A stretch of DNA of 44,368 bases from Sulfuritalea sp. GTDB lineage: Bacteria; Pseudomonadota; Gammaproteobacteria; Burkholderiales; Rhodocyclaceae. The stretch lies in the NCBI GenBank assembly GCA_016716965.1, contig JADJUP010000055.1, positions 1-44,368 on the forward strand, read 5' to 3'. Positions 12,392-22,068 of the stretch are shown here, in pieces. The notes under the pieces were generated by a model. That model was not told where the DNA came from. It ran no database searches and saw only the letters and a program-made list of their open reading frames with translations. Made by a program: the position numbers and the translations under genes. Each line of letters opens with the position of its first letter. Within the stretch, counting starts at the first letter, position 1.

Positions 12392-12925
12392 CTAGGCCTT
12401 TTCGACCTGTGCAAATTCCAGTTCCACCGGCGTGGCGCGACCGAAGATGGTCACGGAGACACGCAGGCGGCTCTTTTCGTAATTGACTTCTTCGACGTTG
12501 CCGTTGAAATCGGTGAACGGACCTTCCTTGATGCGCACCATCTCGCCAACCTCGAACAGCACCTTGGGCCGCGGCTTTTCGACGCCGTCCTGCACCTGCT
12601 GCATGATCTTGTTGACCTCCTTTTCGGAGATCGGGGTCGGTTTGGTGGACGTTCCGCCAACGAAACCCGTGACCTTGGGCGTGCTCTTGACGAGGTGCCA
12701 GGAATCGTCGTCCATGTCCATCTCGACCAGAACGTAGCCGGGGAAGAATTTCCGTTCGGAAATGCTTTTCTGGCCGTTCTTCATCTCGATAACTTCCTCG
12801 ACAGGAACCAGCACCTGACCGAACTTGTCCTGCATCGACGCGCGGGCTATGCGCTCGACCAGCGCGCGCTGAACCGATTTCTCGAAACCGGAATAGGCGT
12901 GAACGACGTACCAGCGTTTTGTCAT
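12392..12925 (-). CDS. nusG: Transcription termination/antitermination factor NusG
   Basis: NusG binds the beta' clamp to reduce pausing, links RNA polymerase to the ribosome through S10 and works with Rho. The 177-residue protein starts MTKRWYVVHAYSGFEKSVQR; the upstream in-frame ATG at 12988 lies inside secE and is rejected. The NGN domain includes FFPGYVLVEMDMDDDSWHLV and the C-terminal KOW domain starts GEMVRIKEGPFTDFNG. Its ATG overlaps the secE stop in an ATGA (12922-12925), so the two are translationally coupled. Confidence 0.98.
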   Translation of the reverse strand: MTKRWYVVHAYSGFEKSVQRALVERIARASMQDKFGQVLVPVEEVIEMKNGQKSISERKFFPGYVLVEMDMDDDSWHLVKSTPKVTGFVGGTSTKPTPISEKEVNKIMQQVQDGVEKPRPKVLFEVGEMVRIKEGPFTDFNGNVEEVNYEKSRLRVSVTIFGRATPVELEFAQVEKA

Positions 12926-13275
12926 GATTTTTTCCAGCCCAGAACCAGGTCGTAGAGCACCCATTCGAGGGTCTTGTCGGTCATCCAAAGCACGATGGCC
13001 ATGGTCAGCACGAACGCAAACACGATACCCGTGGTCTGCAATGTTTCCTTGCGCGACGGCCAGACGACCTTCTTCGTCTCAACCACGGTTTCCTGGCTGA
13101 ACTCGAAGAAACGCTGTCCCGGTGCGGTAAACCAGGCGACCGCGATTCCCGCAGCCAAACCGGCGAGCACCGACAGTACGCGCAAAATCATCGGCTGGTC
13201 GCCGAGGAGGTAGAACCCGGCCACGCCGGCGGCCAACAACAACAACGCCAGCAGGAACTTCAGTTTATCGGCCAT
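12922..13275 (-). CDS. secE: Preprotein translocase subunit SecE
   Basis: SecE is the essential clamp subunit of the SecYEG inner-membrane protein channel. The 117-residue product has two N-terminal hydrophobic segments (about 7-25 and 29-50), an amphipathic linker FFEFSQETVVETKKVVWPSR with the family-specific KKVVWPSRKE motif, and a C-terminal membrane helix (TGIVFAFVLTMAIVLWMTD). Three-helix SecE is the common proteobacterial form. It lies 36 bases downstream of the end of tRNA-Trp and overlaps nusG by 4 bases. Confidence 0.97.
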   Translation of the reverse strand: MADKLKFLLALLLLAAGVAGFYLLGDQPMILRVLSVLAGLAAGIAVAWFTAPGQRFFEFSQETVVETKKVVWPSRKETLQTTGIVFAFVLTMAIVLWMTDKTLEWVLYDLVLGWKKS

Positions 13276-13311
13276 AAAGTATTCAGTTATTGCGCAATTG
13301 CTTCAAATCAG

Positions 13312-13387
13312 TGGCAGGGGCGGAGGGAATCGAACCCCCAACCTGCGGTTTTGGAGACCGCCGCTCTGCCAATTGAGCTACACCCCT
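13312..13387 (-). tRNA. tRNA-Trp (CCA anticodon)
   Basis: The minus-strand cloverleaf starts AGGGGTGTAGCTCAATTGG and has a 7-bp acceptor stem (AGGGGTG/CGCCCCT with one T-G pair) and the anticodon loop CTCCAAA, so the anticodon is CCA for Trp. The T-loop GTTCGAT is standard. Discriminator G and an encoded 3' CCA are present (13312-13315). It lies between tuf and secE, as in many proteobacteria, and is probably cut from the shared transcript. Confidence 0.97.
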
Positions 13388-13453
13388 GCAGCAGAGACTG
13401 CAGGGCGACACCTCGTTGCCGAAGTGCCGCCCACTTGCTAAAGCTGCGCGTTG

Positions 13454-14644
<1,191 letters not shown>

Positions 14645-14678
14645 GTCGCACCCCAACAAATAAACAATCACTAGAAAA

Positions 14679-14753
<75 letters not shown>

Positions 14754-14787
14754 TGAAACCTTCAACTGCCTTAACACTTGCCAAACC

Positions 14788-14861
14788 TGGAGCGGCGAGC
14801 GGGAATCGAACCCGCGTAATCAGCTTGGAAGGCTGATGTTCTACCATTGAACTACCGCCGC
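14788..14861 (-). tRNA. tRNA-Gly (TCC anticodon)
   Basis: The minus-strand cloverleaf starts GCGGCGGTAGTTCAATTGG; the acceptor stem pairs GCGGCGG with TCGCCGC. The anticodon arm TCAGC-CTTCCAA-GCTGA gives TCC for Gly. The 3' CCA is encoded. Confidence 0.97.
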
Positions 14862-14915
14862 CCGCCCTACTTGTCCGCTTACCGCTTTGAAACCACGACA
14901 ATTTCCAAAATCCGC

Positions 14916-15000
<85 letters not shown>

Positions 15001-15013
15001 AGCTGAACCCGTG

Positions 15014-15042
15014 ATTATCTCCACATTCGGCCGGTCCGTCAA
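15014..15042 (-). promoter_or_regulatory. Near-consensus sigma-70 promoter for the tRNA-tuf-sec-nus-rpl-rpo unit
   Basis: On the minus strand a -35 TTGACG (15037-15042) and a -10 GATAAT (15014-15019) are separated by exactly 17 bases. Transcription would start about 7 bases later, in CACGGGTT, just before tRNA-Tyr at 15000. The short leader and strong boxes suit a stable-RNA promoter; the expected growth-rate control is inferred. Confidence 0.8.
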
Positions 15043-15195
15043 GGAGAAAGTCAGACATCGGAAAATTCTCGTCTTCCGGCGCTCCGAAAGAGGCAGAAGC
15101 GCTGATCGGCATCGCGTCGCCTACCGCCACCGAAGGCAGTAACGACGCCAGAAGCGCGGCGTACAATCCATCGACGCCCCCAGCCGGAGATCGCC

Positions 15196-16602
15196 ATGAA
15201 TGCACCATCCGAGCGCCCCCCGCTTCCGCCGGAACTGTCCGACAGCCTCGCAAAACGCTTCGGTCCCCGCTTTTCGGTCGCCACGGCGGTTCGCCTCCAC
15301 CACGGCAAGGACGAGTCCTCGCATCCGCCGATGCCCCCGGATGCCGTGGTATTCGCCGAGTCGACCGAGGAAGTCGCAGCAATCGTCGAACTGTGCCACC
15401 GCCACCGCACGCCGGTCATTGCATTCGGCACCGGCACCTCGCTCGAAGGTCACTTGCTGGCGATTCAGGGCGGCGTCTGCATCGACCTTTCGGCCATGAA
15501 CGCGGTCGTCGCCGTGCGCCAGGAGGATCTCGATGCAACGGTTCAATGCGGCGTGACGCGCAAGGCGCTCAATGCCGCGCTGAACGGCAGCGGCCTGTTC
15601 TTCCCCATCGACCCCGGTGCGGATGCCAGCCTCGGCGGCATGGCGGCGACCCGAGCGTCAGGAACCAATGCCGTGCGCTACGGCACGATGCGCGAGAACG
15701 TTCTTGGGATGACGGTGGTCCTGCCCGACGGACGCATCCTCAAGACCGGCGGCCGCGCCCGCAAATCGGCCGCGGGTTACGACCTGACCCGCCTCATGAT
15801 CGGCTCCGAGGGCACGCTCGGCATCATCACGGAACTGACGGTAAAGCTCTATCCCGTTCCCGAGGCCATTTCCAGCGCGGTCTGCACCTTCCCGACGCTC
15901 GCGGCGGCGGTGCGAACCGTGATCCAGACCATACAGCTCGGTGTTCCGGTGGCGCGCATCGAACTGCTGGACGCGCTGGCGATCACCGCGATCAATCGCC
16001 ACAGCCGGACCACGTTGCGCGAGGCGCCGACGCTGTTCTTCGAGTTCCACGGCTCGCCGACCGGCGTCAAGGAGCAGGCGGAAACGGTGCAGGAGCTTGC
16101 GACCGAGCAAGGCGGGCAGGATTTCGAATGGGCGACGCGCCCGGAAGACCGCAGCCGCCTGTGGCAGGCGCGGCACGACGCGTATTACGCCGGGCTAGGG
16201 CTCAAGCCGGGCTGCCGGGCGCTCACCACCGACGTCTGCGTGCCGATCTCGCGCCTCGCCGACTGCGTCGCGGAAACCTTCGCCGACCTCGATGCCGAGG
16301 CCGCCGACCTGCAGGGGCCGCTGGTCGGGCACGTCGGCGACGGCAATTTCCACATCATGCTGCTGACCGATCCCGAAAAGCCCGAGGACCAGGCGCGCGC
16401 CAAGGGCTTCGCCTCGCGCCTGGCCAAGCGGGCGATACGCATGGACGGCACCTGCACCGGAGAACATGGCATCGGCATCGGCAAGCAGCCCTACATGGCG
16501 CTGGAGCACGGCGATGTGGCCATCGACCTGATGCGCGCCATCAAGCGCGCCATCGACCCCGACAACATCCTGAATCCCGGCAAGATCCTGCCGCCCGCAT
16601 GA
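15196..16602 (+). CDS. FAD-linked oxidase, D-lactate/glycolate dehydrogenase type
   Basis: This 468-residue member of the VAO/PCMH flavoprotein family resembles GlcD and cytochrome-linked D-lactate dehydrogenases, which oxidise 2-hydroxy acids and pass electrons to the respiratory chain. Visible motifs: the PP-loop FGTGTSLEGHLL, the FAD-binding block DPGADASLGGMAAT, RKSAAGYDLTRLMIGSEGTLG, and in the C-terminal domain HVGDGNFH (metal/substrate site) and CTGEHGIG. ATG 15196 follows CCGGAGATCGCC. A possible -10 TACAAT lies at 15162-15167 but without a clear -35. Its stop overlaps the start of the indolepyruvate oxidoreductase (ATGA), so the two are coupled; oxidation of an aryl-lactate to the aryl-pyruvate used by the next enzyme is an attractive but untested idea. 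Confidence 0.85.
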   Translation: MNAPSERPPLPPELSDSLAKRFGPRFSVATAVRLHHGKDESSHPPMPPDAVVFAESTEEVAAIVELCHRHRTPVIAFGTGTSLEGHLLAIQGGVCIDLSAMNAVVAVRQEDLDATVQCGVTRKALNAALNGSGLFFPIDPGADASLGGMAATRASGTNAVRYGTMRENVLGMTVVLPDGRILKTGGRARKSAAGYDLTRLMIGSEGTLGIITELTVKLYPVPEAISSAVCTFPTLAAAVRTVIQTIQLGVPVARIELLDALAITAINRHSRTTLREAPTLFFEFHGSPTGVKEQAETVQELATEQGGQDFEWATRPEDRSRLWQARHDAYYAGLGLKPGCRALTTDVCVPISRLADCVAETFADLDAEAADLQGPLVGHVGDGNFHIMLLTDPEKPEDQARAKGFASRLAKRAIRMDGTCTGEHGIGIGKQPYMALEHGDVAIDLMRAIKRAIDPDNILNPGKILPPA

Positions 16603-19600
16603 ACGCGCCGCTGCGCAACATCACGCTGGAAGACAAATACGCGCTAAGCGCCGGCCGGGTGTTCCTCACCGGAACCCAGGCGCTGGTGCGCCTTCTTTTG
16701 CTGCAACACCAGCGCGACGCGCTGGCCGGCCTCAACACCGGCGGCTATGTCAGCGGCTACCGCGGTTCGCCGCTGGGCGGGCTCGACCAGGCGCTGTGGA
16801 AAGCCAGGCCGCATCTGGCGCAGAACAACGTGGTGTTCCAGCCCGGCGTCAATGAGGACCTCGCCGCCACGGCGCTGTGGGGCACGCAGCAGGTCAACCT
16901 GTCGCCCGGCGCGAAACATGACGGCGTGTTCGGCATGTGGTACGGCAAGGGACCGGGCGTCGACCGCTGCGGCGATGTCTTCAAGCACGCCAACTCGGCC
17001 GGCACCTGGAAGCACGGCGGCATACTGGCGGTAGCCGGCGACGACCATGCCGCGCGCTCGTCCACCGTCGCGCACCAGTCGGAGCACGCCTTCAAGGCGG
17101 CAATGATGCCGGTGCTGGTGCCGGCCGGCGTCCAGGACTACCTCGACCTCGGCCTGCACGGCTGGGCCATGAGCCGCTACTCGGGCTGCTGGGTCGGTTT
17201 CAAGGCGGTGGCCGATACGGTCGAATCCTCGGCCTCGGTGGATATCTCGCCCGACCGCGTGAGGATCGTCCTGCCCGACGACTATGCATTGCCAGCGCAA
17301 GGCCTCAACATCCGCTGGCCGGACGACCGCCTGCTGCAGGAAGCGCGCCTGCTCGACCACAAGCTCTACGCGGCGCTGGCCTACTGCCGCGCCAACCGGC
17401 TCAACCAGGTCGTGATCGACGCGCCCAACCCCACGCCTGGGCATCATCACCACCGGCAAGTCCTACCTCGACGTGCGCCAGGCCTTCGATGACCTCGGCA
17501 TCGACGATGCGCTCGCCGCGGAGATCGGCATCCGCCTCTACAAGGTCGGCATGGTCTGGCCGCTGGAGTCCGACGGCGTGCGCCGCTTCGCCGAAGGCCT
17601 CGAGGAAATCCTGGTGGTCGAGGAAAAACGGCAACTGATCGAATACCAGTTGAAGGAAGAACTCTACAACTGGCGCGAGGACGTCCGTCCGCGCGTGATC
17701 GGCAAGTTCGACGAACAGGGCGAGTGGGCGCTGCCCAACGGTCGCTGGCTGCTGCCCGCCTCCGGCGAACTGTCACCGGCGCAGATCGCGCGCGTCATCG
17801 CCGATCGCATCGGCCGCCATTTCACCTCGCCACGCATCCGCGAGCGGCTGGCCTTGCTGCAGGCCAAGGAAGCCTCCGCCGCTCCCGCGATACAGGTTGC
17901 ACGGACTCCCTACTTCTGCCCCGGCTGCCCGCACAACACCTCCACCTGCGTGCCCGAAGGCTCGCGCGCGCTGGCGGGCATCGGCTGCCATTTCATGGCG
18001 CTGTGGATGAACCGCAGCACGACCACTTACTCGCACATGGGCGGCGAAGGCGCGGCCTGGATGGGCCAGGCGCCGTTCACGGAACAACGCCACGTCTTCG
18101 TCAATCTCGGCGACGGCACCTACTTCCACTCCGGCTCGCTCGCGGTGCGCGCGGCAGTGGCGGCCTTCAACGGCTCGCCGCTGGCGCAGGAACAAAAGAA
18201 GGGGGTCACCTACAAGATCCTCTACAACGATGCGGTCGCCATGACCGGCGGCCAGCCGGTCGACGGCAACCTGACCGTGCCGCAGATCGCCCACCAGTTG
18301 CATGCCGAAGGCGTGCATCACGTCGTCGTCGTCACCGACGGCACTGCGCGCGCCTACGGCCACCCCGACCTGCCGCACGGCGTGCCGATCCGCCATCGCG
18401 ACGAGCTGGACGCGATCCAGCGCGACATGCGCGAATGTCCCGGCGTCTCCGCCATCATCTACGACCAGACCTGCGCCGCGGAAAAGCGCCGGCGCCGCAA
18501 GCGCGGCAAGATGATCGACCCGCCGCGCCGCCTGTACATCAACGAAGCCGTCTGCGAAGGCTGCGGCGATTGCGGCGTGCAGTCCAACTGCCTCGCCGTG
18601 GTGCCGGTCGAAACCGAGTTCGGGCGCAAGCGCGCGATCGACCAGTCCGCCTGCAACAAGGACTATTCCTGCGAAAAGGGCTTCTGCCCCAGTTTCGTTT
18701 CGGTGGTCGGCGGCAGCGTCAGGAAGGGCCGCGGCGTGGCCGGTTCCGGGGCGGCGGCCGATTCCTTCGCCGTGCCGCCGGCGCCGACTCTTGCCGCCAC
18801 GGCAACGCCCTACGACATCCTCATCACCGGCGTCGGCGGCACCGGCGTCGTGACCCTCGGCGCCCTGATCGGCATGGCGGCGCACATCGACGGCAAGGGC
18901 GTCACCGTGCTCGACATGACCGGCCTCGCGCAAAAGGGCGGCGCAGTGTTCTCGCACGTGCGCATCTGCGACGATCCCGACGCCATCCACGCCGTGCGCG
19001 TCGCCACCGGCGAAGCCGACGCGGTGATCGGCGGCGACGTCATCGTCACGGCCTCGCCCGACGCCCTGACCCGGATGCAGAGCGGGCGGACGCGCGTGGT
19101 GGTGAATTGCGCGGCGACGCCGACCGCGGATTTCACCCGCAATCCAGACTGGCAGTTTCCCCTCGAGCGCATGCAGGGCCTGATCGGCGAGACGGTCGGC
19201 AATGGCGCGGCGCACTTCGTCGATGCCTCGGACCTCGCCCTGCGCCTGCTCGGCGACTCGATCGCCGGCAACCTGTTCCTGCTCGGTTACGCCTGGCAAA
19301 AAGGCCTGGTGCCCGTGTCGTGGGAAGCCATCGACCGCGCCATCGAGTTGAACGGCACGGCGGTGTCGATGAGCCGCGCCGCTTTCCTCTGGGGCCGCCG
19401 CGCCGCCCAGGATACGGCTGCCGTCCTGGCCCACGCCCGCCCGGAGACTGCCGTGTCGCCAGCGCCGACTCTTGAACAACTGCTTGCCAGGCGCGAAGGC
19501 TTCCTCGCCGAGTATCAGGATGCCGCCTACGCCAGCCGCTACCGCAAGCAGGTCGAGCGGGTGCGTGCCGCGGAAGCGACGCTGGGGTCGTCGCAATTCA

Positions 19601-20097
19601 CCACCGCCGTGGCGCACAACCTGTTCAAGCTGATGGCGATCAAGGACGAATACGAGGTGGCGCGGCTGTATGCCGAGTCGGACTTCATGCAGAAGCTCGA
19701 CGAGCGCTTCGAGGGCGACTTCACGCTGCGCTTCCATTTCGCGCCGCCCCTGCTCGTCCCTCCCGATCCGAATACCGGCAAGCCGCGCAAGCTGGCCTTC
19801 GGCCCCTGGATGTTCACGGCGCTGAAATGGCTGGCGAAGGGCCGGCGGCTGCGCGGCACGCGCTGGGATGTTTTCGGCCGCAGCGAGGAACGAAGGCTCG
19901 AGCGCGCGCTGCTGGCGGACTATGAAGCCGACATCGCGGCACTGCTGGGGAAACTGGAGCGCCGCATGCTCGACGACGCCGTTGCCCTGGCCGCACTGCC
20001 CGAGAAGATTCGCGGCTTCGGCCATATCAGGCGACGCAGCATCGACGGCGTTGCGGCCGAGCGCGAAGCCCTGCGCGCAAAACTCGGCATCGCCTGA
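16599..20097 (+). CDS. Indolepyruvate:ferredoxin oxidoreductase, fused alpha-beta subunits (one frameshift)
   Basis: IOR oxidatively decarboxylates aryl-pyruvates (indolepyruvate, phenylpyruvate) to aryl-acetyl-CoA with ferredoxin as acceptor. The fused form has about 1160 residues; the corrected product here is about 1166. Order: N-terminal pyruvate-binding domain (GGYVSGYRGSPLGGLDQAL), TPP domain (FCPGCPHNTS, NLGDGTYFHSG near 504), an iron-sulfur segment near 650 (CEGCGDCG, later CEKGFC), the gamma-type domain (DILITGVGGTGVVTLG near 742) and a C-terminal helical domain. Near 17433-17438 the frame breaks: CCCACGCCTGGGC needs one base removed or two added to give LGIITTGKSYLDV. This is most likely a sequence error. 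Copies 2 and 3 of the dispersed repeat encode the linkers AVPPAPTL and AVSPAPTL. The start overlaps the upstream oxidase stop by 4 bases. Confidence 0.9.
18769..18789 (+). repeat. Dispersed 21-base repeat, copy 2 (in IOR)
   Basis: It reads GCCGTGCCGCCGGCGCCGAC then T, two mismatches from consensus. It is read in frame as AVPPAPT, in the linker just before the gamma-type domain, and is followed by CTTG, as is copy 3. Confidence 0.7.
19450..19470 (+). repeat. Dispersed 21-base repeat, copy 3 (in IOR)
   Basis: It is an exact copy of the consensus GCCGTGTCGCCAGCGCCGAC+T. It is read as AVSPAPT in the linker between the gamma-type domain and the C-terminal helical domain, in the same frame as copy 2 some 680 bases upstream. 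Confidence 0.85.
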
Positions 20098-20244
20098 GGG
20101 AAAACTGCCCGGATGACCGGCGCGATCCCGCCGGAAGAATGCGGCGATTGCCGCGCAAATTCGGACTTCAGGCACGGCGCCGATCGCCAATAATTGCCGG
20201 GAACCAGATCCCTGCCGAATGGCGGGATCGACCAGGAGTCGCGA

Positions 20245-20874
20245 ATGGCGGAAATCGTCTGCGTCATCGGCAACAAGGGTGGGACCGGCAAGACCACGAT
20301 GTCCCACATGTTGTGCCAGGGCCTCGGCCTGCTCGGGCAGAGGGCCGTCTGCGTGCTCACCGACCCCTGTCGCGAGCCGCTGGATCCGGCCGGGCGCCGA
20401 TATTTGATCGCCGATGCGCGGTCGCGCGAAGCGCTGCTCAAGGTGACCGACAAGATCCGGTCGCTCAATGCCTGGATGGGCGTGATCGACGGCGGCGGCA
20501 ACCGCACGGAAGCGGACCGCAACCTCTACGCCATGGCGGACCTGGTGCTGCTGCCCTTTCGCGACTCGCACGAGGATATCCGCACCGTCATCCGCGACCT
20601 GGAGATGTTTCCGCGCGCCTACGCCATTCCTTCGCAATGGCCGAGCAATGCCTGGCAGCGCGAGGCGGCGGAAAAGACCGTCGACCAGTTCCTGTCCGGC
20701 TTCGGCGACCGCATCCTGGATCCCGTGACCAGCATCTCCGCCAGCAAGTACCTGCTGCAGAAAACGATTCCCGGAAACATGCCGTCACCGCTGGCGAACG
20801 CCAGCCGCGGAATCGCACGCCAGGTGCTCGACCTGTTGAAAATCGCGATTCGCAGCGAAGTGGAACCCGCCTGA
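20245..20874 (+). CDS. ParA/MinD-like P-loop ATPase, function unknown
   Basis: This 209-residue protein opens with EIVCVIGNKGGTGKTTMSHM, the deviant Walker A of the ParA/MinD/Soj superfamily. The segment after it, LTDPCREPLDPAGRRYLIAD, replaces the usual DxDPQ strand, and IDGGGNRTEADRNLYAMADL matches the Walker B strand and the following helix. No membrane segment or DNA-binding domain is visible. The ATG at 20245 has AGGAG 8 bases upstream; a longer frame from 20194 lacks a site. No parB, replication origin or flagellar gene is nearby, so it is an orphan ATPase. Candidates are positioning of a cellular structure (perhaps PHA granules, given phaM close by) or a plasmid-derived remnant; neither can be shown here. 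Confidence 0.7.
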   Translation: MAEIVCVIGNKGGTGKTTMSHMLCQGLGLLGQRAVCVLTDPCREPLDPAGRRYLIADARSREALLKVTDKIRSLNAWMGVIDGGGNRTEADRNLYAMADLVLLPFRDSHEDIRTVIRDLEMFPRAYAIPSQWPSNAWQREAAEKTVDQFLSGFGDRILDPVTSISASKYLLQKTIPGNMPSPLANASRGIARQVLDLLKIAIRSEVEPA

Positions 20875-20883
20875 ATACCGGCG

Positions 20884-20906
20884 GCCGCCGCTGTGTCAGT
20901 GGCGGC
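20884..20906. terminator. Bidirectional hairpin between convergent genes
   Basis: A 9-bp stem GCCGCCGCT/AGTGGCGGC with one G-T pair and a 5-base GTGTC loop lies between the ParA-like gene (stop 20874) and the convergent response regulator, overlapping the latter's stop codon. There is no real U-run on either side, so its terminator role is tentative. Confidence 0.45.
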
Positions 20907-21537
20907 GGGGCTTTCGGCTGGCGAGCAAGGCGGCTTCCGAGCGATTGCTGACGCCCAGCGCCTTCATGATCGCGGAGACATGGATCTTGACGGTGCCTTC
21001 GCTGAGCCCCAGCAGTTCGCCGATCTGGCGATTGCTGCGCCCTTCGGCGAGGAGATCCATCACCCGCGATTGGGCGGCGGTCAGGCCGAAGCGCTGCGCC
21101 ATGGATTTGCCGTCACCGTGGGCCGAACCGCTGCGGCTGGCCAGTTCCTGCAACTTGGCCGGCAGATAGACCTCGCCGGCCAAGACGGCGCGCAAGGCCT
21201 CGAGCAGTTCCGTGCTGGATCCCGCCTTGGAAACGAAGCCCGATGCGCCCGCCTTCATCACCCGCGATACCGTGTCGGCGTCGTCCAGAGCCGAAAGCAC
21301 GACCACCGGCACGGTGGGAAAGCGCCGGCGCACAACTGGAAGGAAGGTCTGGCCGCGGGTACCGGGCAGCATCAGGTCGAGGATCATCATGTCGATGTCC
21401 TGCTTTTCGAGCACGCCGATGGCTTCGTTGGCATCCGGCACGCCGAAGGTGCGGGTGTCTTCACCGAGGTTCTTCAGCGTCGCGAGCAGGCCCTCGCGAA
21501 CCAGGGCATGGTCTTCCACCACCAACAGATTGAGCAT
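20896..21537 (-). CDS. NarL/FixJ-family response regulator (receiver + LuxR HTH)
   Basis: This 213-residue two-component regulator has an N-terminal receiver (about 1-118) with acidic ED at 8-9, the phospho-acceptor Asp in MMILDLMLPG near residue 53, the Ser of VVVLSALDD and Lys in GFVSKAG. The C-terminal LuxR-type HTH (about 145-205) contains FGLTAAQSRVMDLLAEGRSN and GLSEGTVKIHVSAIMKALGV. ATG 21537 follows GAGGAAGAATCC. No sensor kinase lies beside it, so its signal is unknown. It is divergent from phaM with about 100 bases between them, and convergent with the ParA-like gene. Confidence 0.88.
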   Translation of the reverse strand: MLNLLVVEDHALVREGLLATLKNLGEDTRTFGVPDANEAIGVLEKQDIDMMILDLMLPGTRGQTFLPVVRRRFPTVPVVVLSALDDADTVSRVMKAGASGFVSKAGSSTELLEALRAVLAGEVYLPAKLQELASRSGSAHGDGKSMAQRFGLTAAQSRVMDLLAEGRSNRQIGELLGLSEGTVKIHVSAIMKALGVSNRSEAALLASRKPRRH

Positions 21538-21636
21538 GGATTCTTCCTCGGGCCGGTTACGGATATGACAAAGGGCAGTTTAGCGCGGAACACCGCACTG
21601 CGGTAAGATCATCCCACCATTCTGGGAGCAAACATC

Positions 21637-22035
21637 ATGAGCAGCACACCGTCCGATCCGATGGAATTCCTCAAGTCCCTCTGGGGCAACACCGGCATGC
21701 CCCTTCCGGGCCTGGTCACACCCACCCTCGACACCAACGAACTGGAAAAGCGCATCACCGACCTGAAGGCCGTGGAAGGCTGGCTCAAGACCAATCTCGG
21801 CATGCTGCAGATGACCATCCAGGGGCTGGAGATGCAGCGCGCGACGCTGTCGGCGCTGCAGGCCATCAGCCAGTCCGCAAGCAGCCCCGAAGCCCAGGCC
21901 AACCCCTTCGCCAACCCGGCGCTCTGGCCATGGAACTTCATGCAAAACGCAGGGCAGGCCGCGGCCACCGAAACTGCCGCTCCTGCGGAAGCGGCGGATG
22001 CAGACGCGGCAAAGTCCAAGGAAAAGAAGAAGTAA
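21637..22035 (+). CDS. phaM: PhaM-type polyhydroxyalkanoate granule regulatory protein
   Basis: PhaM proteins bind PHA synthase and activate it, and also bind DNA, linking PHA granules to the nucleoid in Cupriavidus. The 132-residue product has the family core DPMEFLKSLWGNTGMPLPGL, a central helix GWLKTNLGMLQMTIQGLEMQ and a tail rich in Ala and Lys ending AKSKEKKK, which resembles the basic DNA-binding tail of characterised members. GGGAG lies 8 bases before the ATG, and a -10-like TAAGAT lies at 21603-21608. It stands alone between a divergent regulator and a convergent permease. Its presence implies that the organism makes PHA. Confidence 0.85.
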   Translation: MSSTPSDPMEFLKSLWGNTGMPLPGLVTPTLDTNELEKRITDLKAVEGWLKTNLGMLQMTIQGLEMQRATLSALQAISQSASSPEAQANPFANPALWPWNFMQNAGQAAATETAAPAEAADADAAKSKEKKK

Positions 22036-22044
22036 TGCCTGGTT

Positions 22045-22068
22045 CGCCGGCCCCGTTGCGGGCCGGCG
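22045..22068. terminator. Bidirectional hairpin between phaM and the AEC permease
   Basis: A perfect 9-bp stem CGCCGGCCC/GGGCCGGCG with a 6-base loop begins 10 bases after the phaM stop and abuts the stop of the convergent permease gene at 22069. It is very stable but lacks a U-run. Its position between convergent genes supports a terminator role. Confidence 0.55.

Noticed and set aside
20108..20160. Hairpins after the indolepyruvate oxidoreductase as a terminator
   Set aside because: The stems are only about 5 bp (CCGGC/GCCGG and GCGGC/GCCGC), with no U-run; too weak to call.
17773..20637. A 954-codon minus-strand open frame
   Set aside because: It is antisense to the indolepyruvate oxidoreductase and the ParA-like gene, both of which have clear motifs.
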